DNA of 64,000 bases from Methylorubrum populi. GTDB lineage: Bacteria > Pseudomonadota > Alphaproteobacteria > Rhizobiales > Beijerinckiaceae. The notes under the pieces are model-generated. The model did not search any database. It worked only from the letters and a program-made list of their open reading frames with translations, and had not been told where the DNA came from. The DNA is taken from contig NZ_AP014809.1 of the NCBI RefSeq assembly GCF_002355515.1, positions 712,001-776,000 of the forward strand. Reading direction: 5' to 3'. A program made the position numbers and the translations under genes. This document shows, one piece after another, positions 18,873-28,595 of this stretch. The stretch's first letter is position 1; every line of letters starts with the position of its first letter.

Positions 18873-19364
18873 GTGCCCAAATCAGGAACCCTACCCTCTC
18901 GCCTGATCTACCGGCTCCTTCCCGAGCCGACGGATCTCGATGCGGTCCGCTCCCTGCTCGCGGCGTACCGGCGGATGCTCGTTGTCCTCGAGGAGATCCG
19001 CCGGGAGCATGGGCTGCGGGCTAACGTCGTCGCCCTGATCGAGCACGGCTACCAGCGCATCCGCGACGAGACCGGGTTGCCGGCCCGCCTCGTCACGCTC
19101 GGCATCCGCGACTTCGCGCAGCGGAAAGCCGGTTTCGATCCCGAATCCGTCACGTCGATGCCGCTCGACGACAAGCTGTTCAGCGTGAAGGGCGCCTCGG
19201 AGATCACCCTCGCCACGCTCTGCGGCCGGCGCACGATGCCCTACCGCGTCGAGGGCTACGACGGCCCCTGGCGCGAAATCTCCAGCGCCCGCCTCACCCT
19301 CGCGGGCGACACGCTCACCATCCAGGTGGGCGTCTCCGTCACGCCACCGAAGGAGGAGACCCGC
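18873..19364 (+). other. In-frame TnpB-like N-terminal (wedge) domain upstream of pspA
   Basis: From GTG 18873 an open frame with host-like third-position GC runs without a stop into the PspA gene. Its 164 residues include SRLIYRLLPEP, a helical stretch, LPARLVTLGIRDFA, MPLDDKLFSVKG, then ITLATLCGRRTMPYRVEGY and LTIQVGVSV. The last elements resemble the wedge-type barrel that precedes the RuvC domain in TnpB (IS605 OrfB) proteins. No RuvC DED or zinc-ribbon part follows. It may be a remnant, a domesticated DNA/RNA-binding piece, or a real fusion with PspA (379 residues in total). The similarity was judged by eye. Confidence 0.45.
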
Positions 19365-20012
19365 ATGCCCGAAAACATCCTGACCCGCGTCGGCCGGATC
19401 ATCGGCGGCCTGTCCAACGCCGCCCTCGAAGCGGTGGAGGACCGCAACGGCCTCGCGGTCGCCGAGCAGGCGCTGCGCGAGATCGATGCGGTGATCCACG
19501 AGGCCCGGCTCGACCTCGGCAAGATCAAGGCCGAGGAGCACCGCCTCACCGCCCGCCGGGCCCAGCTCGACGGAGAGCTGTCCGCGCTGCCCGAGAAGCT
19601 GTCGCTCGCGCTGTCGAGCGGGCGCGAGGATCTGGCCCGCGCCGGCATCGCGCGCCAGCTCGACCTAGAGAGCCAGATCGAGGCGATCGATTCGAGCCTC
19701 GCCGAGGTGGGCGAGCGTCACGGGGCGGCCGCCAAGGCGATGCAGGCGGCCAATGCCGCCCGGCGCGACGCGGAGCACCGGATCGCGCTGCTGCGCAATC
19801 CCCCGCCCAAGGCGACGGACCCGCTCACCGGCTACGGTGGCGAGGATGCACAGCGCGCCCGCCAGCTCGAACAGTCGCTGCGCACGATCGACCGGCTCAC
19901 CGGCACCGCCTCCGCGGCGGCCGATCCGTCCGTCGAGGAACTGGACCAGCTGCACCGCGACGACGCCATCGAGCGGCGGCTGGCCGCGCTGAAGCAGGGC
20001 CGCCCTTCGTGA
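19365..20012 (+). CDS. PspA/IM30 family membrane-stress protein
   Basis: A 215-residue ESCRT-III-like protein that coats and stabilises the inner membrane. The start MPENILTRVGRIIGGLSNAA matches the N-terminal amphipathic helix of PspA. AEQALREIDAVIHEAR, KAEEHRLTARRAQLDGEL and later segments form the long coiled-coil hairpin. The start at 19365 is set by AGGAGGAG (19351-19358) 6 bases upstream, although the frame stays open to 18873. The stop overlaps the next gene (GTGA). With YqiJ and YqiK it forms a membrane-integrity cluster; the phage-shock regulator PspF is absent. Confidence 0.85.
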   Translation: MPENILTRVGRIIGGLSNAALEAVEDRNGLAVAEQALREIDAVIHEARLDLGKIKAEEHRLTARRAQLDGELSALPEKLSLALSSGREDLARAGIARQLDLESQIEAIDSSLAEVGERHGAAAKAMQAANAARRDAEHRIALLRNPPPKATDPLTGYGGEDAQRARQLEQSLRTIDRLTGTASAAADPSVEELDQLHRDDAIERRLAALKQGRPS

Positions 20013-20686
20013 GCGCCCTGGTCGGCCCCGCCCTGTTCCCCTTCACCCTGGCGGCGGCGGTGATGGCCGGCCTCGTCGTTGTGGAGGCGCTTTTCCTCCT
20101 TCTCGGGCACTCCCTCTCGGGCCTGCTGGACGGCGCTCTCGGCCACGAGACGGGCTATGACGCGGGCCATCCCGCCGGCGGCGGCGATCTAACCACCGCG
20201 GCGGATGCGGAGGGCGCGTTCTCACCGGCCGCGCTGATGTCCTGGATCAATCTCGGCCGGGTCCCCTTCCTGATCCTGCTGATCCTGGCACTGGCCCTCT
20301 TCGCGCTGGCGGGCTTCGTCGTGCAGGGTGTCGCCGCCGCCCTCGTCGCGCCTTTGCCCGTCCTCCTGGCGGTGCCGGTCGCCGCCGCCGCGACGCTTCC
20401 CGCCCTGCGCGTCTCGACCAGGGGCATCGCCCGCTTGATCCCGCGCGATGAGAGCTACGTCGTCACCGCCGATGATCTGGTCGGCGCGACGGCGGATGTC
20501 ACCCTCGGCCCCCTCGACGACGGCCTGCCGGGACAGGTCCGGGCGTTCGATCGCCACGGCAACACCCACTTCCTGCGCGCCCGCGCCGCCCCCGGCGCGC
20601 CGGCCATGGAAACCGGCACCCGCGTCCTTCTCGTGGACCGGCTCGACGCGGTCTACGTCGCGGTCCCCGCCGCGCCGGACCTCTGA
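20009..20686 (+). CDS. yqiJ: YqiJ-like membrane protein with OB-fold (NfeD-like)
   Basis: A 225-residue protein with three or four transmembrane segments (about 8-35, 85-110 and 110-135) and a C-terminal soluble part: VTADDLVGATADVTLGPLDD, then GTRVLLVDRLDAVYVAV. The latter resembles the OB-fold of NfeD/YqiJ proteins that pair with flotillins. It starts at GTG 20009 in the pspA stop and lies 36 bases before the flotillin gene. Same order as E. coli yqiJ-yqiK. Confidence 0.82.
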   Translation: MSALVGPALFPFTLAAAVMAGLVVVEALFLLLGHSLSGLLDGALGHETGYDAGHPAGGGDLTTAADAEGAFSPAALMSWINLGRVPFLILLILALALFALAGFVVQGVAAALVAPLPVLLAVPVAAAATLPALRVSTRGIARLIPRDESYVVTADDLVGATADVTLGPLDDGLPGQVRAFDRHGNTHFLRARAAPGAPAMETGTRVLLVDRLDAVYVAVPAAPDL

Positions 20687-20722
20687 TCCCCCTTCCTGCC
20701 CCAGCCGAAAGGATCGCTCTCG

Positions 20723-22423
20723 ATGGACATGGTCAGTTCCGGCATCGTCAACCTGCTGGTCATCGCCGGCATCATCGTCGTCGCGCTGCTCGGTATCGGC
20801 TTCGTGTTCAGCCGGCTCTACCGGCGCACCACCCGCGACACCGCCTTCGTCCGCACGGGTCTGGGCGGGCGCAAGGTCGTGGTCGATGGCGGCGCGGTGC
20901 TGCTGCCCGTCTTCCACTCCATCGCCATGGTGAACCTCAACACCCTGCGTCTCGAAGTGAAGCGCTCGGGCAACGAGTCGCTCATCACCAAGGACCGGCT
21001 GCGGGCCGACATCACGGTCGAGTTCTACGTCCGGGTCGAGCCCAAGGAGGAATCGATCGCGCTCGCCGCGCAGACGCTGGGCGACCGCACCAACGATGCG
21101 ATGCTGCTGCGCGAACTGATCGAGGCGAAGTTCGTCGATGCGCTCCGCGCGGTCGCCGCCGGCATGACGCTGCCCGACCTGCAGGAGAAGCGCGCCGCCT
21201 TCGTGAAGGGCGTGCAGGAGGCAGTGTCGGGCGACCTGCGCCATAACGGCCTCGAACTCGAATCCGCCTCGCTGACCCGCCTCGACCAGACCTCGATCGA
21301 GCATTTCAACCCCGACAACTCGTTCGACGCGGAAGGCCTCGCCCGGCTCAAGGAGATCACCGAGCAGCGCCGCAAGGAGCGCAACGCCACCGAGCGCGAC
21401 GCCGAGGTGGCGGTGGCCGAGAAGGACCGCGAGACCGCGCTCAAGCAGCTCGAGATCAAGCGCACCACCCGCGAGGCCGAACTCGCCCAGGAGCGCGACA
21501 TCGCCAACAAGACCGCCGAGACCCGCGCCGAGACCGCCCAGGCCGAGCAGCGCGCCCAGCAGAGCGAGGAGACCGCGCGGATCGAGCGCGAGCAGGCGGT
21601 GCGCCTGCGCGAGGCCGAGGCGCGCAAGAACTCCGAGGGCGCCCGGATCGAGGCGGATCTCGCCATCGCCCAGCGCAACGCCGAGGCCGAGCGCGAGCGC
21701 CAGCTCGTGCTGCAGGATAACGCCATCCGGATCGCCGAGCGCTCGCAGAAGGAATCGGAGGCCCGCGCCGCCGCCAAGGCCGCCGAGGCGCTGGCGGTGG
21801 CCGCGGAAGAGCGCGTCGCCACGGCGAAGGCCAAGGAGATCGCGGAGCGCGAGCGCGAGATCGCGGTGATCGCCGCGAAGCGCGAGGCGGAGCGGGACGC
21901 CACCGGCGTCACCGTGACGGCGGAGGCCGAGCGGCGCGCGGCGGAGGACCGGGCCAACGCCATCACCACGCTGGCCGAGGCCGAGGCGACCGCCGCCGCC
22001 TCGAAGGCGGAGGCCATCGCCAAGCTCGGCCAGGCCGAAGCCGAGCGCGAGCGGGTGATGAACGAGGCCCGCAACGCCCTCTCGGCGGAAGCGCGCAACT
22101 ACGAGACCGGCCTGAAACGCCTCGGCATCATCCCGGACGCCCTGCGCGAGAGCATGCGGGCGGTGGAGAAGATCGACTCGATCCGCATCTTCGACGCGGG
22201 CGGCATGATGGGCGGCAGCAGCAACGGCGCGTCGGCGAGCTTCGGTGACAGCCTGTCCGGCCACCTGCTGCGCTACCAGTACAACAGCCCGATCCTCGGG
22301 GCGATCCTGAACGAAGCGGGCTTTGCCGACGGCAAGGGCAGCCTCGACGCCTTGGTCGGCGGGCTGCGCAACGGCGCCGCGGTCGAGCCGGCCGCCCAGG
22401 CTCAACCCGGCGCGGCCGCGTGA
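20723..22423 (+). CDS. yqiK: Flotillin family protein YqiK
   Basis: A 566-residue membrane-anchored scaffold of bacterial lipid microdomains. A single N-terminal transmembrane helix (9-31) is followed by an SPFH/band-7 domain (about 35-220, ITKDRLRADITVEFYVRVEP). A very long Ala/Glu/Arg coiled coil covers about 225-480, with many EAERE-type repeats. The tail is Gly-rich with the SGHLLRYQYNSPILGAILNE motif typical of YqiK. Last gene of the pspA-yqiJ-yqiK cluster; a strong hairpin terminator follows at 22463. Confidence 0.93.
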   Translation: MDMVSSGIVNLLVIAGIIVVALLGIGFVFSRLYRRTTRDTAFVRTGLGGRKVVVDGGAVLLPVFHSIAMVNLNTLRLEVKRSGNESLITKDRLRADITVEFYVRVEPKEESIALAAQTLGDRTNDAMLLRELIEAKFVDALRAVAAGMTLPDLQEKRAAFVKGVQEAVSGDLRHNGLELESASLTRLDQTSIEHFNPDNSFDAEGLARLKEITEQRRKERNATERDAEVAVAEKDRETALKQLEIKRTTREAELAQERDIANKTAETRAETAQAEQRAQQSEETARIEREQAVRLREAEARKNSEGARIEADLAIAQRNAEAERERQLVLQDNAIRIAERSQKESEARAAAKAAEALAVAAEERVATAKAKEIAEREREIAVIAAKREAERDATGVTVTAEAERRAAEDRANAITTLAEAEATAAASKAEAIAKLGQAEAERERVMNEARNALSAEARNYETGLKRLGIIPDALRESMRAVEKIDSIRIFDAGGMMGGSSNGASASFGDSLSGHLLRYQYNSPILGAILNEAGFADGKGSLDALVGGLRNGAAVEPAAQAQPGAAA

Positions 22424-22462
22424 CCGAATAGCAACAGCAAGACACGAAAGCTCGAAGATGCG

Positions 22463-22500
22463 GCGAGGCATGTTCTTGCGAAGAACATGCCTCGCTCTTG
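22463..22500 (+). terminator. Intrinsic terminator after yqiK
   Basis: GCGAGGCATGTTCTT (22463-22477) and AAGAACATGCCTCGC (22481-22495) form a perfect 15-bp stem with loop GCG, followed by TCTTG. It closes the membrane-stress operon and insulates the downstream receptor gene. Confidence 0.8.
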
Positions 22501-22626
22501 AACGTAAACACGGATCAGCTTCATGTTTCAAATCGTTCTACTTCAAGAAATTTAGCCTGTGTTGCGAAGCCTGACACCGCTGCTCTAGCTGCGCCTTCAG
22601 CGAAGAACGGTGGGTTGGTTTTCTCA

Positions 22627-24813
22627 ATGTCCTCTGCGTTGCGTCATCGTCTGTGTCACGGCGTAGCCGCCCTGCTGGTGAGCGCGGCAGGCTTGGGCCA
22701 ATCCGGCGCGGCCCTGGCGCAGGAGGCGGTGACTCTGGAGACCTTGAGCGTCGAGGGATCCGGCCGTGGCGGCGCCGGCCTCGGCGGGGCGGGCGCCGAG
22801 AGCGCCTTCGGCCCCGTGCCCGGCTACGTGGCCAAGCGCAGCGCCACCGGCACCAAGACTGACACGGCGCTGAAGGAGACGCCGCAATCCATCTCGGTCG
22901 TCGGCGAGCAGCAGGTCCGCGAGCAGGCGGCCACCAGCGTGCAGGAGGCCCTGCGCTACACGGCGGGGGTCGCAGCGGAGGCCTACGGCCCGAGCACCCG
23001 CGGCGACTATCCGCGCATCCGCGGCTCGGACGCGGCGATCTTCCTCGACGGCCTGCGCCTGAAGGATCCCGACGTCTTCAACGAGCCGCGGCCCGATCCC
23101 TACACGCTGTCGCGCTTCGAGGTGCTGCGCGGCCCCGCCTCGACCCTCTACGGCTCGAGCCCCGTCGGCGGCCTGATCAACCTCGTTTCGAAGAGGCCCC
23201 TCGACGTGCCCTACACCGAGGCGGGCGTCCGGTTCGGCAATTACGGCTGGAAGGAAGCCTTCACCGACTCCACCGGGCGCCTGAGCGAGGACGGGCAGTT
23301 CCTCTACCGCTTCGTCGGCATCGGCCGGCTCGCCGACGCGCAGACCGACTTCGTCGCCAACGACCGCTACGTCATCAACCCCTCGGTCACGTGGCGCCCC
23401 TCCGCCGACACGACCTGGACTCTGATCGGCCTGCACCAGAAGGACGCGTTCGGCGCCTCCGACGCCTTCCTGCCCCGCGAAGGCTCGCTCTATGCCGGCC
23501 CCAACGGCTTTATCCCGCTGAGCCGCTTCACGGGTGATCCGAACTTCAACCGCTACGAGACCGAGACGAGTTCGATCACCAGCCTGTTCGAGCACCGTTT
23601 CGACGACAGCCTGATCCTGCGACAGAACCTGCGCTACAGCCACATCGACGGCACGTACCAATCGGCCTACGGCAACGTCTACACGCTGACGCCGAGCGCC
23701 GACCTGCCGAACGCGCCGTTCCTCGATCCCGCCCGCCGGACGGTCGACCGGTTCACCTACCGGGTCAGCTCGGTCAAGGACCGGATCACCACCGACACCA
23801 ACCTGCAGGGGCGCTTCGACACCGGGCCGGTCTCGCACCTGGTGCTCGGCGGCGTCGATTTCCGCCAGCAATGGGACAGTACGCGCACGGGCTTCGGCAC
23901 CGATCCGCGCCCGTTCGACCTCTACGCGCCGGTCTATGTCGGTGTGACGCCGCCGGATCTCGGCGCGCCGACCGCGCTGTCGCAGAGCCAGACCGGCCTG
24001 TACCTTCAGGATCAGATCAAGTTCGGCCAGTGGATCGTGCTCGCCACCCTGCGGCACGATTGGGTCAACAGCGCCACGCGCGGCGCCGAGAGCGTCGCGA
24101 GCGAGGCCACCACAGGCCGCGTCGGCCTGATGTACGCCTTCGAGAACGGGCTGACCCCGTACGTCTCCTATGCGACCTCGTTCACCCCGATCTTCGGCGC
24201 CAATGTCTGCGCCGGCGGCGCCTGCCGGCCGATCGAGGGCGAGCAGATCGAGGGTGGCTTCAAGTACAACCCGACGCCGTGGTTCGCGGTCAACGCGGCG
24301 ATCTACGACACGACGGAGCGCAACCGCCTCGCCCCCGATCCGAGCGGCCTGCCGATCTCGATCCAGACCGGCAAGGTCAAGATCCAGGGCGGCGACATCG
24401 AGGCGATCGCCACCATCAACAACGACACCAACATCATCGCGAGCTACGCCTACACCGATGCCCGCTACGCCGCCGGCGACAATGCCGGAGCGCGGGTCGA
24501 GACGCAGCCGCTGCACCTCGCCTCGCTATGGGTGACGCACCGCTTCACCCTCTCGGAGGTGCCCGGCTCCTTCCTCGTCGGCGGCGGCGTGCGCTACATC
24601 GGCGAATCCTTCGACGGCTCGCTCAACAGCTTCAATACGCCCGCCGTGACGCTCGCCGACGCGCTGATCGGCTGGGAGGACGCACATTGGCGCGCCCAGC
24701 TCAACGTCTCCAACATCGCCGACACCAAGTACCTCTCGACCTGCCTCGCGCGGGGCGACTGCTTCGTCGGTACCCGGCGCACGATCCTCGGCAGCCTGAC
24801 CTACAAGTTCTAG
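22627..24813 (+). CDS. TonB-dependent siderophore receptor
   Basis: A 728-residue outer-membrane receptor importing a ferric siderophore with TonB-ExbB-ExbD energy. Signal peptide residues 1-32 ([14 protein letters not shown]), plug domain with [20 protein letters not shown] and [32 protein letters not shown] near residue 175, then a 22-strand barrel. C-terminal [19 protein letters not shown] and final Phe. It resembles FhuA/FpvA-type receptors (hydroxamate or catecholate); substrate not deducible. The 125-base leader is AT-richer. A near-palindrome TTCTACTTCAAGAA there may be an iron-regulatory site, unproven. hemF follows. Confidence 0.93.
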   Translation: MSSALRHRLCHGVAALLVSAAGLGQSGAALAQEAVTLETLSVEGSGRGGAGLGGAGAESAFGPVPGYVAKRSATGTKTDTALKETPQSISVVGEQQVREQAATSVQEALRYTAGVAAEAYGPSTRGDYPRIRGSDAAIFLDGLRLKDPDVFNEPRPDPYTLSRFEVLRGPASTLYGSSPVGGLINLVSKRPLDVPYTEAGVRFGNYGWKEAFTDSTGRLSEDGQFLYRFVGIGRLADAQTDFVANDRYVINPSVTWRPSADTTWTLIGLHQKDAFGASDAFLPREGSLYAGPNGFIPLSRFTGDPNFNRYETETSSITSLFEHRFDDSLILRQNLRYSHIDGTYQSAYGNVYTLTPSADLPNAPFLDPARRTVDRFTYRVSSVKDRITTDTNLQGRFDTGPVSHLVLGGVDFRQQWDSTRTGFGTDPRPFDLYAPVYVGVTPPDLGAPTALSQSQTGLYLQDQIKFGQWIVLATLRHDWVNSATRGAESVASEATTGRVGLMYAFENGLTPYVSYATSFTPIFGANVCAGGACRPIEGEQIEGGFKYNPTPWFAVNAAIYDTTERNRLAPDPSGLPISIQTGKVKIQGGDIEAIATINNDTNIIASYAYTDARYAAGDNAGARVETQPLHLASLWVTHRFTLSEVPGSFLVGGGVRYIGESFDGSLNSFNTPAVTLADALIGWEDAHWRAQLNVSNIADTKYLSTCLARGDCFVGTRRTILGSLTYKF

Positions 24814-24917
24814 AGCATCGTCCCGAAAGGTGCCCTCCGGCTTTCGGAAAAAGACGATGCAGCAACAGAAGTTTAGAGCATCCTCCTGGACCCGGCATCC
24901 AAGACGATGCTCTGAGC
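24813..24917. repeat. Dispersed GCATCGT-CCCGAAAG repeat, copy 2 (fullest)
   Basis: AGAGCATCGTCCCGAAAGG...CTTTCGGAAAAAGACGATGC, then a second AGAGCATCC...GACGATGCTCT, form two nested inverted repeats of about 100 bases between the receptor gene and hemF. The same core recurs near 0.95, 41.5 and 52.2 kb. Confidence 0.7.
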
Positions 24918-24958
24918 CCGAATTGACGGATCGTCCCTCGGGTGGGAAAGCCACTCGC

Positions 24959-25882
24959 ATGAGCGATGCGACGGCTTCTCCCCTCCCCTCACCCGACGAC
25001 CTCGCCGCGCTGAAGAGCGAGGCGGGGAGGTGGTTCGCCACCCTGCGCGACCGGATCGTCGCCGCGCTGGAGCAGTTGGAGGATGAGGCGACGGGCCCGT
25101 TCCATCCGGACGCGCCGAAAGCGGCCGGAAGATTCGAAAAGACGCCGTGGCAGCGCACCGACCATAGCGGCGCGCCGGGTGGCGGCGGCGTCATGGCGAT
25201 GCTCAAGGGCCGCGTGTTCGAGAAGGCGGGCGTCCACGTCTCCACGGTGCACGGCGAGTTCGCGCCGGAATTCCGGGCGCAGATGCCGGGCGCGGCGGAA
25301 GATCCGCGCTTCTTCGCCACCGGCATCTCGCTGATCGTCCACCCCTGGAACCCGAACGTTCCGACGGTGCACATGAACACCCGCTTCGTCGTGACGACGA
25401 AGGCGTGGTTCGGCGGCGGCGCCGACCTCACCCCCGTGCTCGACCGGCGGCGCACCCAGGACGACCCCGACACGCAATTCTTCCACGCCTGCCTGCGCGA
25501 GGCTTGCGAGGCGCACGCCCCGGCGGTGAACTACGAGAAGTACAAGGCGTGGTGCGACGAGTATTTCCACTTGAAGCACCGCAACGAACCCCGCGGCATC
25601 GGCGGCATCTTCTACGACTATCACTGGACCGGCGACCACCAAGCGGATCTGGCCTATACCCGCGATGTCGGCGGGGCCTTCCTCAAGGCCTATCCCGAGA
25701 TCGTCCGGCGCAACGTCGCACAGGCCTGGACCGAGGCCGACCGGGAGGAGCAGCAGGTGCGGCGCGGGCGTTACGTCGAGTTCAATCTTCTCTACGACCG
25801 CGGCACCATCTTCGGCCTCAAGACCGGCGGCAACGTCGCCTCGATCCTGTCCTCGCTGCCCCCCACGGTGCGCTGGCCCTGA
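24959..25882 (+). CDS. hemF: Oxygen-dependent coproporphyrinogen-III oxidase
   Basis: Aerobic decarboxylation of coproporphyrinogen III to protoporphyrinogen IX in heme and bacteriochlorophyll synthesis. The 307-residue sequence is standard length with [20 protein letters not shown], the [10 protein letters not shown] block, [30 protein letters not shown] and [20 protein letters not shown]. Start ATG 24959. It sits 145 bases after the siderophore receptor, with the dispersed repeat between, so a joint iron/heme theme is plausible but co-transcription is doubtful. Confidence 0.97.
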   Translation: MSDATASPLPSPDDLAALKSEAGRWFATLRDRIVAALEQLEDEATGPFHPDAPKAAGRFEKTPWQRTDHSGAPGGGGVMAMLKGRVFEKAGVHVSTVHGEFAPEFRAQMPGAAEDPRFFATGISLIVHPWNPNVPTVHMNTRFVVTTKAWFGGGADLTPVLDRRRTQDDPDTQFFHACLREACEAHAPAVNYEKYKAWCDEYFHLKHRNEPRGIGGIFYDYHWTGDHQADLAYTRDVGGAFLKAYPEIVRRNVAQAWTEADREEQQVRRGRYVEFNLLYDRGTIFGLKTGGNVASILSSLPPTVRWP

Positions 25883-25895
25883 GGGCCGTCCGGCC

Positions 25896-27014
25896 ATGTC
25901 TGAGTCCGTTCCCACCCAGTTCGCCCCGCAGCAGGATGCGGCGCTCAAAGCCATCGCCCGCTGGCGCAAGGAGGGCGGCGACCAGGTCTTCCGCCTGTTC
26001 GGCTATGCCGGCACCGGCAAGACCACGCTCGCCCGCCGCATCGCCGACGACATCGACGGCCCGGTCGTCTACGGCGCCTTCACCGGCAAGGCGGCCTCCG
26101 TCATGCGCCAGAAGGGCTGCCACGACGCGGCGACGATCCACTCGCTGATCTACCGCAGCAAGGAGGGCGACGAGGGCGGTCCGACCTTCACCCTCAACCG
26201 CTCGGGACCTGCGGCCAAGGCCGACCTCATCGTCATCGACGAGTGCTCGATGGTCGATTCCGATCTCGGCCACGACCTCCTGTCCTTCGACAAGCCGGTG
26301 CTGGTGCTGGGCGATCCCGCGCAGCTGCCGCCGGTGCGCGGCGGCGGCTTCTTCACCGAGGCCGAGCCCGACGTGATGCTCACCGACGTCCACCGCCAGG
26401 CCGCCGACGACCCGATCGTGCGCATGGCGATGACGATCCGCGAGGGCGGCCGGCTGGAGGTCGGGGAATACGGCGAGAGCCGGGTGATCCGCCGCCGCGA
26501 CATCGATCCGGCGCACGTGCTCGACTGCGATCAGGTTCTGGTCGGCCTCAACCGCACGCGCCGCCTCTACAACAACCGCCTGCGGGAACTCGCCGGCCAT
26601 ACCGACCCGATGCCGTCGGTGGGCGAGAAGCTGGTCTGTCTCCGAAACGACCGCACCAAGGGCCTGCTCAACGGCTCGACCTGGACGGTTCAGGCGCTGC
26701 GCGCCCCGCCCCGCCCCGACACGATCCGCCTCGACGTGGTGCCGGAGGACGACCCGGCCGTGCGCCGCCGGGCGGTGGACATCAAGGTCCTGCGGCAGGT
26801 GATCGAGGGCTCGGAGGAAGAGATCCCGCTCTTCCTGCGCCGCGAGACCGACGAGTTCACCTACGGCTACGCGCTCACCGTCCACAAGGCGCAAGGGTCG
26901 CAATGGGACAAGGTGGTCCTGTTCGACGAATCCTACGCGTTTCGCGAGCACCGGGCGCGCTGGCTCTATACCGGGCTGACGCGGGCGGCGCAGGCGATCA
27001 CCGTGGTGGTGTGA
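25896..27014 (+). CDS. RecD-like AAA ATPase / superfamily 1 helicase (short form)
   Basis: A 372-residue SF1 helicase. Walker A is LFGYAGTGKTTLARR (about 35-48), Walker B LIVIDECSMVDS, motif III LVLGDPAQLPPVRGGGFF, VHRQAADDPIVRMA, and the C-terminal UvrD_C_2-like motif YGYALTVHKAQGSQWDKVV. Compared with RecD/RecD2 (about 600-720 residues) it lacks the N-terminal domains. It resembles stand-alone RecD-like or Dda-like helicases found in alphaproteobacterial chromosomes. Starts 14 bases after hemF. Role in DNA repair is inferred only. Confidence 0.88.
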   Translation: MSESVPTQFAPQQDAALKAIARWRKEGGDQVFRLFGYAGTGKTTLARRIADDIDGPVVYGAFTGKAASVMRQKGCHDAATIHSLIYRSKEGDEGGPTFTLNRSGPAAKADLIVIDECSMVDSDLGHDLLSFDKPVLVLGDPAQLPPVRGGGFFTEAEPDVMLTDVHRQAADDPIVRMAMTIREGGRLEVGEYGESRVIRRRDIDPAHVLDCDQVLVGLNRTRRLYNNRLRELAGHTDPMPSVGEKLVCLRNDRTKGLLNGSTWTVQALRAPPRPDTIRLDVVPEDDPAVRRRAVDIKVLRQVIEGSEEEIPLFLRRETDEFTYGYALTVHKAQGSQWDKVVLFDESYAFREHRARWLYTGLTRAAQAITVVV

Positions 27015-27050
27015 TGCCGTCTCCGGATGATCACTTCGGGAAGAGCCGCA

Positions 27051-27248
27051 CCCCTCTCCCCGCCGTGCGGGGCGAGGGCTCAGCCGACCCCGTCGTCGGC
27101 TGAGCGAGCCGGCAGGCGAGGGTGAGAGGGCCTCGAAGGATGAGCCTCCTCCGATCAAGCCCCCTCACCGCCGCTCCGGCTTCGCCTCCGCTTCCCGCAG
27201 GCACGACAAGGTGCCTGCGGGCCTCCCCCCGCACGGCGGGGAGAGGGG
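27051..27248. repeat. 200-base multi-hairpin intergenic element
   Basis: The ends are perfect 22-bp inverted arms (27051-27072 and 27227-27248). Inside lie two more perfect hairpins: CTCAGCCGAC/GTCGGCTGAG (27079-27088 with 27095-27104) and CCCGCAGGCAC/GTGCCTGCGGG (27194-27204 with 27211-27221). There is no reading frame. It fills the convergent gap between the helicase and aminotransferase genes and looks like a MITE-like or REP-type element that may also end both transcripts. Confidence 0.65.
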
Positions 27249-27317
27249 AGGAGCCAAGTCAAATCCGAATCTGATCGACCGAAACCCTGAGCATCACATG
27301 CGCAGAACGGCTCCCCC

Positions 27318-28595
27318 TCACCCCGCCGCCCGCGCCTCCACCGCCGCAAGCAGCGTGCAGAGCGCCACCGCCTCCGCCGCCTGACGTACGGCATCGAGCT
27401 TCGGGAAGGTCGGCGCGATCCGCAGGGTACGGTCGTGCGGATCCTTGCCGTAGGGGTGCGTCGCGCCGGCCGGCGTCAGGGCGATCCCCGCCTCGCCCGC
27501 GAGCCGGACCACCTGCGAGGCCGTGCCGTCGGCAACATCCAGGGTGATGAAGTAGCCGCCGAGCGGCCGGCTCCAGCGGGCGACGTCCCAGCCATCGAGG
27601 CGGGCGGAGAACGCCTCCTCCACCGCGGCGAATTTCGGGGCGATCAGGGCGCGGTGACGGTCCATATGCGCGGCGATCCCGGCGGCGTCGCGCAGGAAGC
27701 GGACGTGACGGAGCTGGTTCAGCTTGTCCGGCCCGATGCTGCGGCGCCCGGCCTGGGCGAGATACCACTTCACGTTCGCGGGCGAGGCGGCGAGCATGGC
27801 GAGGCCGGCACCCGCCAGCGTCACCTTCGAGGTCGAGGCGAACACGATTGGCCGATCGGGATGCCCGGCCTCGGCACAGGCCTCCAGGATGTTGGGAAGC
27901 GAGGGCCGCGCCGCGGTGAGGTGATGCACCGCGTAGGCGTTGTCCCACAGGATTCGGAAATCCGGGGCCGCAGCCTTGAGCGAGGCCAGCCGGCGCACGG
28001 TCTCATCGGAATAGGTTTCGCCGCTCGGGTTCGAGTATTGCGGCACGCACCAGATGCCCTTCACCGACGGGTCGGCCGCCTCGCGCTCGACGGCGTCCAT
28101 GTCCGGCCCCTCCCCCGTCATCGGGATCGGGATCATGCGGATGCCGAAACCCTCGCAGAGGAAGAAGTGGCGGTCGTAGCCGGGCACGGGGCAGAGGATC
28201 GTGATCGGCTCCTGCTTCGACCACGGCCGCTCGCTGCCGGGCACGCCCTTGAGGAGCGCGTAGACGAGCACGTCGTGCATCAGCGCGAGGCTCGAATTGT
28301 TGGCAATCACGATCTGCTCGGGCGGCGCCCCCAGCACCGGAGCGAACAGCGCGCGGGTCTCGGGCAAGCCCTGGAGGTTGCCGTAGTTGCGCGCGTCGGT
28401 GCCGTCCTCGGCGGTGGTGTCGCGATTGCCCGGCAGGGCCAGCATCTCGGCGGCGAGGTCGAGCTGGTCGGAGGCCGGCTTGCCGCGGGTCATGTCGAGC
28501 TTGAGCCCCTGCGCTTTCAGGGCCTCGTACTCGCCGCGCAGGCCGGAGCGCAGCTCCGCCAAAGCCTCGGGCGACAGGGTGGACAGCGACGGCAT
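27318..28595 (-). CDS. Class I aminotransferase, aspartate aminotransferase subgroup Ic type
   Basis: A 425-residue PLP enzyme starting MPSLSTLSPEALAELRSGLR, then LDMTRGKPASDQLDLAAEML, YGNLQGLPETR, NNSSLALMHD, PQYSNPSGETY, DNAYAVHHL (PLP-binding Asp218, Tyr221), and STSKVTLAGAG with the PLP lysine K257. The TRGKPxxxQLDL pattern is typical of the Corynebacterium-type aspartate aminotransferase family (Asp_aminotransf), not the common AspC family. Start at 28595 as the first Met of the conserved block. Preferred substrate not provable from sequence. Confidence 0.88.
   Translation of the reverse strand: MPSLSTLSPEALAELRSGLRGEYEALKAQGLKLDMTRGKPASDQLDLAAEMLALPGNRDTTAEDGTDARNYGNLQGLPETRALFAPVLGAPPEQIVIANNSSLALMHDVLVYALLKGVPGSERPWSKQEPITILCPVPGYDRHFFLCEGFGIRMIPIPMTGEGPDMDAVEREAADPSVKGIWCVPQYSNPSGETYSDETVRRLASLKAAAPDFRILWDNAYAVHHLTAARPSLPNILEACAEAGHPDRPIVFASTSKVTLAGAGLAMLAASPANVKWYLAQAGRRSIGPDKLNQLRHVRFLRDAAGIAAHMDRHRALIAPKFAAVEEAFSARLDGWDVARWSRPLGGYFITLDVADGTASQVVRLAGEAGIALTPAGATHPYGKDPHDRTLRIAPTFPKLDAVRQAAEAVALCTLLAAVEARAAG

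Noticed and set aside
20222..22531. 769-codon antisense frame over yqiK
   Set aside because: It arises from the Ala/Glu/Arg coiled-coil codons read backwards; no domain is recognisable.
22497..22626. Irr/Fur box before the siderophore receptor
   Set aside because: TTCTACTTCAAGAA is only a partial dyad and does not fit a Fur or Irr consensus well enough to list as a site.
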